Assembly: GCF_900107485.1 (NCBI RefSeq)
Contig: NZ_FNQE01000018.1
Coordinates: 1-64,000 of the forward strand
Direction: 5' to 3'
Source of the DNA: Proteiniborus ethanoligenes
GTDB lineage: Bacteria > Bacillota > Clostridia > Tissierellales > Proteiniboraceae
DNA: 64,000 bases
The translations under genes were made by a program, and so were the position numbers. The notes under the pieces are model-generated. The model did no database searches. It was not told the origin of the DNA and saw nothing but the letters and a program-made list of their open reading frames with translations. Of this stretch, positions 1 through 7,197 are shown in pieces (position 1 is the stretch's first letter; every line of letters begins with the position of its first letter).

Positions 1-1
1 C

Positions 2-199
2 CTGATTGAGGCTGCTAACAGTGTTCGAAACCATATACCAGAGTATAAACAATTTTATTACAAGAAGTACGGTGAAGTAACTACCCACCAACATAAAAGA
101 GCACTCGCACTTACATCTCGTAAATTAGTACGACTGATTTTTGGATTGCTGACTAAAAATCAAATCTACTCCACCGATAAAGTTGGAGAGATTCAATAA
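2..199 (+). pseudogene. IS110-type transposase, C-terminal end only (runs off window)
   Basis: An open frame enters from the window edge and stops at 197-199, giving 66 codons. It contains the segments NSVRNHIPEYKQFYYKKYGE and HKRALALTSRKLVRLIFGLL, which look like the extreme C-terminus of IS110/transposase_20 proteins: a predicted helical tail rich in K/R with the usual ALTSRKLVR-like stretch. The 5' part lies outside the window, so it cannot be told whether the element is intact. It ends 124 bases before the stop of the convergent B12 permease gene. Confidence 0.7.
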
Positions 200-322
200 A
201 ATATTTTCCCTTCTCAAACCTATTTTTCTCAAAAAAATTATAGGTTCTATTAAGATTACTCTTTTTTAATTGTTTCTTTTATTTTCTTTAAAAATCATCT
301 CTTGACATATTACCAGATTGCT

Positions 323-1363
323 CTATATTAGCTTTCTACTCTTTGATCTTTTTAGTAAGTATAGGAAAAATGGTCCTCCAAAAATTGAAGTAATTATTCC
401 TACGGGTATTTCAAAACCAGGTACTATAGTCCTAGCTAATGTGTCGCTAATCAATAAAAATATGCCTCCACCTATGGCAGATACAGGTAAAAGCAGCTTG
501 TGATCTGCTCCAAACAAAAGTCTAAATAAATGTGGCACTATTATACCTACAAAACCTATTATACCACTTACAGATACAACACATGCTGAAAGTAAGGAGG
601 CTGTTATTAAAATCATCTTCTTTACTCTCTCCACATTTACCCCAATATTTTGAGCATCTTCCTCTCCCATAACTATGGCATTCATCTCTCTTGATATACT
701 AATAAGAAATAATAAGCCTACAATAATAGGGATGACTATAATACTAATTTGATTCCAGCTAGCTCCATTAAAGCTTCCCATGGTCCAAGATACAATCCTT
801 GATAGCTCTTCATGGTTAAATATCATCATTATAGATATTCCAGAGGATAAAATAGAGCTCATTACTATGCCCGCAAGTAGTATAGATGTAGTAGATATTT
901 TGTTTCCACTTATGGCTAGATTGTAAACTATTATGGTTGTAATTAATGCACCTACAAAGGCAAATATAGATGTGAGTCCAAATCCAATTATTCCTTTATT
1001 AAGTCCTAGTATGATTCCTATAGTTGCTCCAAAGGCTGCTCCTGAAGACACGCCCATTACATATGGGTCTGCCATCGGATTTTTAAATATTGCCTGATAT
1101 GAGCTCCCTACTACAGCTAGTACACTTCCAACTAAAACAGCAAGTAGTATTCTAGGAAGCCTTATACTCCATACAATGAATATATTTGACTCTTTTATAC
1201 TGCTTATATCTATTTTAGAACTTAGAAAGCTAACATTTTTAAATAATATTTTCACCGTATCCTCTATAGGAATATTTACTGCTCCTACTGTTATAGAAAA
1301 AATTATTGACACAACTAAAATTACTAGTAGCACTATAAATTTTATCTTACTGTTTTTTTTCAT
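323..1363 (-). CDS. btuC: BtuC-type ABC transporter permease (FecCD family), probably cobamide uptake
   Basis: 346 residues with about ten hydrophobic segments and the FecCD/BtuC pattern: an N-terminal membrane helix, the GSVLAVVGSSYQAIFKNPMA segment near residue 75, PYVMGVSSGAAFG, and the cytoplasmic loop GEEDAQNIGV that contacts the ATPase. The C-terminus has GFVGIIVPHLFRLLFGADHK, typical of the family. It would form the membrane channel for corrinoid (or heme/siderophore) import. The substrate is inferred from position: it is the last gene of a B12-riboswitch operon, after the binding protein. The ribosome binding site is weak. No ATPase (btuD) follows in the window; an IS110-type end lies there instead. 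Confidence 0.85.
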   Translation of the reverse strand: MKKNSKIKFIVLLVILVVSIIFSITVGAVNIPIEDTVKILFKNVSFLSSKIDISSIKESNIFIVWSIRLPRILLAVLVGSVLAVVGSSYQAIFKNPMADPYVMGVSSGAAFGATIGIILGLNKGIIGFGLTSIFAFVGALITTIIVYNLAISGNKISTTSILLAGIVMSSILSSGISIMMIFNHEELSRIVSWTMGSFNGASWNQISIIVIPIIVGLLFLISISREMNAIVMGEEDAQNIGVNVERVKKMILITASLLSACVVSVSGIIGFVGIIVPHLFRLLFGADHKLLLPVSAIGGGIFLLISDTLARTIVPGFEIPVGIITSIFGGPFFLYLLKRSKSRKLI

Positions 1364-1411
1364 GTATTATCACGCTCTTAATCTATTTTGTTGTGCTATT
1401 TACTCATTTAT

Positions 1412-1454
1412 GAGCTACTATTGAGGAGAACAAAACTTCCTCCCAATAGTAGCT
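1412..1454 (-). other. Strong intergenic stem-loop between btuF and btuC
   Basis: The arms GCTACTATTG and CAATAGTAGC flank a further GGAG/CTCC pairing and an A-rich loop. No U-run follows on the minus strand, so this is more likely an mRNA-stabilising or processing hairpin that sets different levels of binding protein and permease than a full terminator. Confidence 0.55.
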
Positions 1455-1463
1455 TGTTTATTA

Positions 1464-2705
1464 CTAAAAGCTTAGTTTTTTTACTATATCCTTATGGAAC
1501 ATTTCAACAAGAATTTTCAATCCTTCATCTATTGCCCTTGCTGAAGGCCTACTAAATATATCTACATTTACTACTTTAAAATTACTGTTTTTAATAGCTT
1601 TTAATCCCTGATAATTATTGCTCGTAGTCATTGTTTCATAATCCCACTGCGCTCCAAATAAATAATCTGGATTTCTATCTATAAGCTTTTCCAGACTATA
1701 TTTCCAGCCTGTTACATCATCAGCGGCATTTATTCCACCTGCTATTCTGATTATCTCTGCTACAAAAGTATCTTTACCGGCTGTGTATTCTCCATATTGA
1801 CCTGTCCCTACAACATAATAAGCAGTAGGTTTACTTTTAATATTTCTTGTATGCATTTGAACAGTTTCCACTTTTGATTTCATAGATGACACTAGTGCCC
1901 TAGCTTCATAGTTTCTATTTACTACTGCACCTATTTTTAATGTGTCTGTGTACATTTCGTCTAAAGTTTTTGGCGATTCCTTAGCCAGTATAGCTATTTT
2001 CCCTTCCTTAAGCTTGTTTAAGACCTCTTCTTTATAGTGAGTAGCAGCTATTACGAGCTCTGGCCCTATATCGATTATAGTTTCTATGCTTGGCTCTGTC
2101 ATTGAGCCTACTTCCTTTATTCCTTCAACTTCTTTAGGATAGTTACAATATTTAGTTCTACCCTTTACCTTCTCTCCTGCTCCTATAGCAAACAGGGTTT
2201 CAGTTACGTCTGGTGCTAAGGAAACTATAGTCCCAGGCTCTTTTGATACAGTATATTTTACTCCATTGCTTTCGATGGTTACAGGATAAGATATCTTTTT
2301 TTGTTTATCTGCTTTTATTCCCTTAGTGCTATTATCCCATTTTACATCATAGCCTAATGTTTCAAGGATAAATCTAAATGGTAAATAAACCTCTTGTCCT
2401 TTTTTATATGATTTTGAATCTAGTATGAAGTCTGTATTATTTACCTTTACTTTATTTGTGTTTAGTGTGAATTTAAACTCTACTTCCTTATTTTTTGCTA
2501 CTATTGTATTCCCGCTAGTACTAATATCTAATCCAAAACCTTTTAAGCTATTTCCCGATATATATGTTCTGCCATCCTTAGATTCTGTAGCTATAGCTTT
2601 TGTTGCCCCGTCTATTTTAAAGCTTACACCTGATGCAAAAACAAGGTTTGAAAATAATGCAGTTAATAAGATTGTAACTAAAAGCAATCTAGATATTTTT
2701 TTCAT
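1464..2705 (-). CDS. btuF: Corrinoid ABC transporter substrate-binding protein with copper-amine-oxidase-like N-terminal domain
   Basis: 413 residues from the ATG at 2705, chosen over an upstream ATG because GGAGGG at 2713-2718 lies 7 bases before it. A Sec signal peptide ends near VFA-SG; there is no lipobox cysteine, unlike most Gram-positive binding proteins. Residues about 25-130 match the copper amine oxidase N-terminal-like (stalk) domain (PFRFILETLGYDVKWDN). The rest is a BtuF/FepB helical-backbone binding domain with IVSLAPDVTETLFAIGAGEK and VGSMTEPSIETIIDIGPELV. It would capture cobamide outside the cell and pass it to the permease. The stalk domain may hold it in the wall. It lies in the B12 riboswitch operon. 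Confidence 0.85.
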   Translation of the reverse strand: MKKISRLLLVTILLTALFSNLVFASGVSFKIDGATKAIATESKDGRTYISGNSLKGFGLDISTSGNTIVAKNKEVEFKFTLNTNKVKVNNTDFILDSKSYKKGQEVYLPFRFILETLGYDVKWDNSTKGIKADKQKKISYPVTIESNGVKYTVSKEPGTIVSLAPDVTETLFAIGAGEKVKGRTKYCNYPKEVEGIKEVGSMTEPSIETIIDIGPELVIAATHYKEEVLNKLKEGKIAILAKESPKTLDEMYTDTLKIGAVVNRNYEARALVSSMKSKVETVQMHTRNIKSKPTAYYVVGTGQYGEYTAGKDTFVAEIIRIAGGINAADDVTGWKYSLEKLIDRNPDYLFGAQWDYETMTTSNNYQGLKAIKNSNFKVVNVDIFSRPSARAIDEGLKILVEMFHKDIVKKLSF

Positions 2706-2756
2706 ATTGTGTCCCTCCACATTTTTAGTATTTATCAATAGGTTTTAATGACTTTA

Positions 2757-3812
2757 TTAAGAACTTAACTTTTCGAAGTACTCTCTAATTTCTGACACTA
2801 GCTTAATATTTTCTTCTCTATTTCTTACTGCCACCCTTATATATTCATTGGATAGCCCTATGAAATCGTCACAGGTTCTAATATACACATCTTTGCTTAG
2901 CAAATAATTTTTTAATGAATAGGAGTCTTTTTGTAAAAGCTTAATTAGAAAAAAGTTTGCTTTTCCATAAAATACTTTGATGTCTTTAATCTTATCTAAT
3001 TCTTGAAATAAAATTTTTTTCTCTTCCTCATACCACTTTTTTGTTTTCATTGTGTATTCCACATCATTTAATAGAATAGGTACACTACTGAGAGCAAGAC
3101 TATTTATAGTCCAAGGCTCCTTCATATGATAAAGTCTTGATATGGTCTCTTCATTTGCCACACCATATCCCAATCTTAGGCCTGGTACTGCAAATATTTT
3201 TGTCATAGATCTTAGTATGAAAATATTGTATTCATATATTAAGGATAAATATGGTACCTCATCTGTAAAATCGATAAATGACTCATCTATAAACAAATAC
3301 CCACCTATTTCCTTTAGTTTGTTTAATACAGGAATTAAATCATTCATATTTGTGAACGTTCCTGTAGGATTGTTTGGATTACAAAGCACTAATACATCTG
3401 GTTTTAAAGAATCTAACTCAGCAACTAAATCTCCTATATGGATAGTAAAATTGTCTTCTTCTTTAGTAACAAAGCTGTATATACTGCTACCTACTAGTTC
3501 AAAGGCTTTTTTATATTCTGTGAATGTAGGCTGGACTATAAGTACTTTTTTAGGATTTATGCTTCTCGCGAATAAATATATTAATTCAGTAGCTCCATTT
3601 CCTAGTATTATTTTTTCGCTTTTTGTGGATAAATGCTTTGCTAGGATTTCCTTTGCACTTATTCCATCTATTTCTGGATATCTCTCCATTTTTTCTAGCT
3701 CTTTCTTCAGTGCTTCTACTAAGTTTTTTGATACTCCTAATGGATTTATATTCACACTAAAATCTATTACATTATTTTGATCTTCTCCATAATATCCGCC
3801 ATGCTTATTCAT
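2757..3812 (-). CDS. cobD: L-threonine-O-3-phosphate decarboxylase (CobD, PLP-dependent)
   Basis: 351 residues from the ATG at 3812, which has a GGAGGA ribosome binding site just upstream; an in-frame ATG 16 codons earlier has none. Class I/II aminotransferase fold of the HisC/CobD group: HGGYYGEDQ at the start, LGNGATELIYLFA, VLCNPNNPTGTFTN, the Schiff-base lysine in ILRSMTKIFAVPGLRLGY, and the arginine in YIRVAVRNREEN. CobD makes (R)-1-aminopropan-2-ol phosphate for the cobamide nucleotide loop. HisC is the main alternative, but the neighbours cbiB and cobQ decide for CobD. Confidence 0.88.
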   Translation of the reverse strand: MNKHGGYYGEDQNNVIDFSVNINPLGVSKNLVEALKKELEKMERYPEIDGISAKEILAKHLSTKSEKIILGNGATELIYLFARSINPKKVLIVQPTFTEYKKAFELVGSSIYSFVTKEEDNFTIHIGDLVAELDSLKPDVLVLCNPNNPTGTFTNMNDLIPVLNKLKEIGGYLFIDESFIDFTDEVPYLSLIYEYNIFILRSMTKIFAVPGLRLGYGVANEETISRLYHMKEPWTINSLALSSVPILLNDVEYTMKTKKWYEEEKKILFQELDKIKDIKVFYGKANFFLIKLLQKDSYSLKNYLLSKDVYIRTCDDFIGLSNEYIRVAVRNREENIKLVSEIREYFEKLSS

Positions 3813-3828
3813 ATCTGTTCCTCCTGTT

Positions 3829-4800
3829 TTATAGTGTGAATTCGCATATTGTAAAGCCAATTATCATAACAAGAACTACTATGGCTTCAGCTCCATACAT
3901 TATCCTTATAGTGTCTTTTATATATTCTGGTTTTAGTTTTTTAATAGCATTTCCTATGGTTGGCTTGTAGACAACTTCTCCAAAATAAGTATTAGTCCCT
4001 CCGAGCTGTACCTCTAATAGCCCAGCCACTGCAGACTCCGGATATCCACAGTTAGGACTTTTATGGTTTCTCCTATCTTTTTTAAGTATTCTAATACCAT
4101 TTCTCCAGTTGTAGCCTAAAATCATACCTGATAATATCATGATTATGCTTCCTAATCTTGCAGGAATATAGTTAGCTATATCATCGAGCTTTGCTGATGC
4201 ATAGCCTATTTCTCTATAAGGCTCCTGCACATATCCTACCATTGAGTCTAAGGTATTTATCGTTTTGTACAAAAGAATTCCTTGAACTGGAATCCTAAAA
4301 TAAAATCCTAAAGCTAAATAAAATAGGGGAGCAAGAACACCGTCTATTGTATTTTCAGCAACTGTTTCAACAGCTCCTCTTATTATTTCTTCATTACTAA
4401 GCTGTGAAGTATGTCTGCCAACTAAGTAGGATAGCATTTGCCTACCTTTTTGCAAATCATTTTCTTCTAATGCATTGTATACCTTCATAGTTTCCACATC
4501 TAAGCATTTACCTGCTAATAATGAATAAACAAGATAAATCTCTATAATTATTTTAAAAGCAAAGTGAATATTTTCAGCTATATAGAGTATTACATATGAT
4601 ACTCCTACTACTGTAATCAGTGTCCCTCCTGTAAGTAAAAAACCTCCAAATCTTAAATTCATCCACTTAGTGCTTCTAATAAGCTTCTCGTATTTTTTTA
4701 TAATATATCCTATAAAGCGTACTGGATGAGGCCAGTTTGGTGGATCTCCTAATATATAATCTAAGACTACGGATACAATAAGAATAGTTGAGTTTAGCAT
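3829..4800 (-). CDS. cbiB: Adenosylcobinamide-phosphate synthase (CbiB family)
   Basis: 323 residues, usual length for the family, with several membrane segments. Family motifs seen: DYILGDPPNWPHPVRFIG at the N-terminus, VAENTIDGVLAPLFYLALGF near residue 150, NTLDSMVGY, and SPNCGYPESAVAGLLEVQLGG near 250. CbiB joins the aminopropanol (phosphate) made with CobD to adenosylcobyric acid in the membrane. The ATG lies one base after the cobQ stop region, so the two genes are translationally coupled. Confidence 0.93.
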   Translation of the reverse strand: MLNSTILIVSVVLDYILGDPPNWPHPVRFIGYIIKKYEKLIRSTKWMNLRFGGFLLTGGTLITVVGVSYVILYIAENIHFAFKIIIEIYLVYSLLAGKCLDVETMKVYNALEENDLQKGRQMLSYLVGRHTSQLSNEEIIRGAVETVAENTIDGVLAPLFYLALGFYFRIPVQGILLYKTINTLDSMVGYVQEPYREIGYASAKLDDIANYIPARLGSIIMILSGMILGYNWRNGIRILKKDRRNHKSPNCGYPESAVAGLLEVQLGGTNTYFGEVVYKPTIGNAIKKLKPEYIKDTIRIMYGAEAIVVLVMIIGFTICEFTL

Positions 4801-4801
4801 T

Positions 4802-5704
4802 TTATAACCCCATTATTTCTTTTATTTTATTTATATCTGTATTTGCTCTAACTGCTAGGGCTATTTTATCAAATTCTTTACTTCTCAAATTTTTATATTC
4901 TTGTTCCACGTCTTTTTCAAGATTGCTGCACTTCTCCTTTAAGCTTTGGAGCATTCCATGGTCTTTAAGAAGATTCTCCTTTCCTTTGTCTATAAGGCTA
5001 TCCTCTTCCTCAAGGTTAATATCTATATATGGAATTACTCCAAGACAAGGCTTTTCTACTAGCTCTTCAATCATCTTAATTCCTGGCTTTAATAGCTCTA
5101 CATCTCCTCTGAATTTGTTTATAATAAATCCCTTTACTCTTTCTCTTTCACTTTGAGACATGAGCATTATAGTTCCGTATATGGAAGCAAATACTCCACC
5201 TTTATCTATATCTCCTACAAGAACAACAGGAGCATCTACTAGCTCTGCCAACCCCATATTTACGATATCATTTTCTCTAAGATTTATTTCTGCTGGGCTA
5301 CCTGCCCCTTCAATAACTACTATATCAAAGGTTGAGGAAAGTCTATCATAGGCTTGCTTTATTATACTTTTAAGCTTTGGCTTTTTTTCATGATATTCAC
5401 TAGCTGTCATGTGCTTAAAAAGTTCTCCATTTATGATGACCTGACTTCCAATATCACTCATAGGCTTAAGTAAGATTGGATTCATCTCTACTAACGGAGT
5501 CATCTCAGCCGCCTCTGCCTGAATTGCTTGAGCTATTGAAATTTCTCTTCCATATGGTAAGGTCCAAGATTTTGAGGACATATTTTGTGATTTAAAGGGT
5601 ACTACTTTATAGCCATCTTGTTTAAATATTCTGCACAATGCAGCTGTTAAAATACTTTTCCCAACAGATGAGCCAGTTCCTTGAAGCATAATATTATGTG
5701 ACAA
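4802..5704 (-). CDS. cbiP: Cobyric acid synthase lacking its glutamine amidotransferase domain
   Basis: TTG start at 5704 with GGAGGTGA at 5709-5716. The first about 235 residues are a normal CobQ/CbiP ATP-dependent amide synthase domain: [20 protein letters not shown] (nucleotide loop), [46 protein letters not shown]. Full-length enzymes (about 490-510 residues) continue with a glutaminase domain holding a catalytic Cys and His. Here that domain is missing: EDSL runs into a charged helical linker and then a tail ([20 protein letters not shown]) resembling the C-terminus of full-length CobQ. The protein is 300 residues. It may use free ammonia or a separate glutaminase, or be inactive. It is the first gene after the B12 riboswitch. 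Confidence 0.82.
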   Translation of the reverse strand: MSHNIMLQGTGSSVGKSILTAALCRIFKQDGYKVVPFKSQNMSSKSWTLPYGREISIAQAIQAEAAEMTPLVEMNPILLKPMSDIGSQVIINGELFKHMTASEYHEKKPKLKSIIKQAYDRLSSTFDIVVIEGAGSPAEINLRENDIVNMGLAELVDAPVVLVGDIDKGGVFASIYGTIMLMSQSERERVKGFIINKFRGDVELLKPGIKMIEELVEKPCLGVIPYIDINLEEEDSLIDKGKENLLKDHGMLQSLKEKCSNLEKDVEQEYKNLRSKEFDKIALAVRANTDINKIKEIMGL

Positions 5705-5722
5705 AAAATCACCTCCCTATTT

Positions 5723-5785
5723 TAGTTGTTAGTTGCTAGTTGCTAGTTGTTAGCTAAGAGCTAGGAACTAAGATCTAACTGCTAG
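5723..5785. repeat. Degenerate 7-bp tandem repeat (about nine units)
   Basis: Units of seven bases follow each other: TAGTTGT, TAGTTGC, TAGTTGC, TAGTTGT, TAGCTAA and then weaker copies. The array lies between the riboswitch terminator and the ribosome binding site of the first operon gene. Confidence 0.7.
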
Positions 5786-5813
5786 GGGATTTACTATGTA
5801 AGAATTTAAGAAC

Positions 5814-5848
5814 AAAAAAAATTAAACACATAGGGTGCCCTATGTGTT
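5814..5848 (-). terminator. Intrinsic terminator, expression platform of the B12 riboswitch
   Basis: Minus-strand RNA would form AACACATAGGG / CCCTATGTGTT with a two-base loop, followed by a run of eight U (plus-strand A at 5814-5821). It lies just downstream of the aptamer and upstream of the coding region, as expected for transcriptional control. Confidence 0.88.
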
Positions 5849-5865
5849 AAATTCATACAATGAAG

Positions 5866-6064
5866 TTAACATGCTCCCCTCCGGAACAGTTAGTTGCTTG
5901 TTTCATGGCAGGTATCCTGACTCACAGATCACTTTACTTTCTTCCCCTTCCCAGTTTCCTAGTGGTATATGGAAGATTTCATCCCTGTTTACAGTAGCGG
6001 GGGCTGTAGAGGCTTTTCACCTCTTTCCCTTTTAACTTCTATTTAGAAGCACCCTGAAACTATT
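5866..6064 (-). promoter_or_regulatory. Cobalamin riboswitch
   Basis: Read on the minus strand, the segment has the conserved parts of the B12 aptamer: the 5' paired region near 6060, AAGCCTCTACAGCCCCCGC then TACTGTAA, a GGGAAG stretch, and the B12-box form AGTCAGGATACCTGCC (plus-strand 5907-5922). The terminator hairpin follows. Adenosylcobalamin binding would stop transcription of the cobQ-cbiB-cobD-btuF-btuC operon. Confidence 0.95.
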
Positions 6065-6163
6065 TAATTTTATCTTCGTAATAATTATATTTAAAGAATA
6101 TACTTTTGTCAATGGTTTTGAAATTATGGATGAATATTTAGATTACTCTAAAATAATTATGTT

Positions 6164-7045
6164 TCAAAATCTCTTTAATTGATTTAATTCAAATATCCAT
6201 TCTGGAGTTATTAGCTTTTCACAATCCTTTAGAGAATACCAAGGACTCATGTTTTCTTCATTAGGATTTATAAGTATTTGAGTTTGCTGGGCAGGCATAT
6301 ATGATTGGGCCAATATAAATATTTTTTCATTATTTTGGTTTACAGCCATATCCATTACAACCACTGCATGACCTGGGGAACCTCCAACTATAAATACATC
6401 CCCTATTTTCATATCATCTATATGAACACTTTCTAATTCCTTTTCCAAGGATAAGGTCCCTGAATAAGCAAACACCATATCCATGAATTTCCTAAAGTCT
6501 TCATAGGTATTAGATGGCTCTGTTGCCTTATAATAGCTTACATTATTCCCCTCAACTTTTATTCTATATCCTTCCATCCATTTATTATATTCAGCCTTAA
6601 AGCCAGATACAAAGTTAAAATTTATTTTAGCATAAGCACCAATTGAGTATAAGTATTCTCCTCGTAAAAGCATAATAGCATCTGCACATTGATGTAAATC
6701 TCTATGCCCAATATCCACATCTATTACACTATCATAGATTCCCTTTGGAGATTTTTCCCTACCATCATAATATAAAGCCTTTTCTCCATAGGGCTTTAGC
6801 CTTTGATTGCGCAAAAATTCTTCAAAGCTTCCTTTTACCACTTCCACCTTTGTATATCCTTCTGGGGGTAAGTATCTAGTTTCAATAGTAATACCATCAG
6901 AAATTATATGGCTAGTATTTTTAACCACTTTAGATTCTGATGGCCTATTAATAGATTCTGATAGTTCAATACTGTTTTTATCTGTTGCACAGCCTGTAAG
7001 AGATAATATTACAAGTAAGAAAATAACAGCCATTCTGTTCATCAT
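6164..7045 (-). CDS. DUF4846 family lipoprotein
   Basis: 293 residues. A lipoprotein signal ends in LSLTGC (Cys about 19), so the protein should be anchored on the outer face of the membrane. The body matches the DUF4846 family: RYLPPEGYTKVEV, SFEEFLRNQRLKPYG, VIDVDIGHRDLHQCADAIMLLRGEYLY, MKIGDVFIVGGSPGHAVVVMDM near residue 225. The GSPGHAVVV segment recalls papain-like/NlpC-type folds with a conserved His, but no function is established. It stands alone between the riboswitch leader and a dispersed palindromic element. Confidence 0.8.
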   Translation of the reverse strand: MMNRMAVIFLLVILSLTGCATDKNSIELSESINRPSESKVVKNTSHIISDGITIETRYLPPEGYTKVEVVKGSFEEFLRNQRLKPYGEKALYYDGREKSPKGIYDSVIDVDIGHRDLHQCADAIMLLRGEYLYSIGAYAKINFNFVSGFKAEYNKWMEGYRIKVEGNNVSYYKATEPSNTYEDFRKFMDMVFAYSGTLSLEKELESVHIDDMKIGDVFIVGGSPGHAVVVMDMAVNQNNEKIFILAQSYMPAQQTQILINPNEENMSPWYSLKDCEKLITPEWIFELNQLKRF

Positions 7046-7088
7046 ATCACTCCTATTGATTTCAGAGGTTAGAAAAATACATTATTAT

Positions 7089-7160
7089 GACAAAGTCTCA
7101 AAGCCTATACTATGCCACAAGCATAAAAGCTTGCAGAAATTTAATGCTTTGAGACTTTGC
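7089..7160. repeat. Dispersed palindromic element, copy 1
   Basis: A 72-bp element with inverted ends: GACAAAGTCTCAAAGC at 7089-7104 and GCTTTGAGACTTTGC at 7146-7160 (14 bases pair exactly). The same end sequence occurs at 43945 and, diverged, at 36811. No coding capacity. Confidence 0.75.
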
Positions 7161-7197
7161 TAAAATTCTTAAACTATTTTAATATATCCAGAACAAA

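Noticed and set aside
302-330. Plus-strand TTGACA ... TATATT promoter-like pair at the btuC 3' end
   Set aside because: It would read antisense into btuC with no gene to serve; AT-rich DNA gives such matches often.
2757-3812. Histidinol-phosphate aminotransferase
   Set aside because: Same fold, but the gene is inside the B12 riboswitch operon between cbiB and btuF, which fits CobD.
4802-5704. Frameshift hiding the CobQ glutaminase domain
   Set aside because: The cbiB start follows the cobQ stop at once and the tail resembles the normal CobQ end, so the domain is deleted, not out of frame.
5835-6035. Plus-strand ORF of 66 codons
   Set aside because: It lies wholly across the antisense of the cobalamin riboswitch and its terminator; there is no ribosome binding site.
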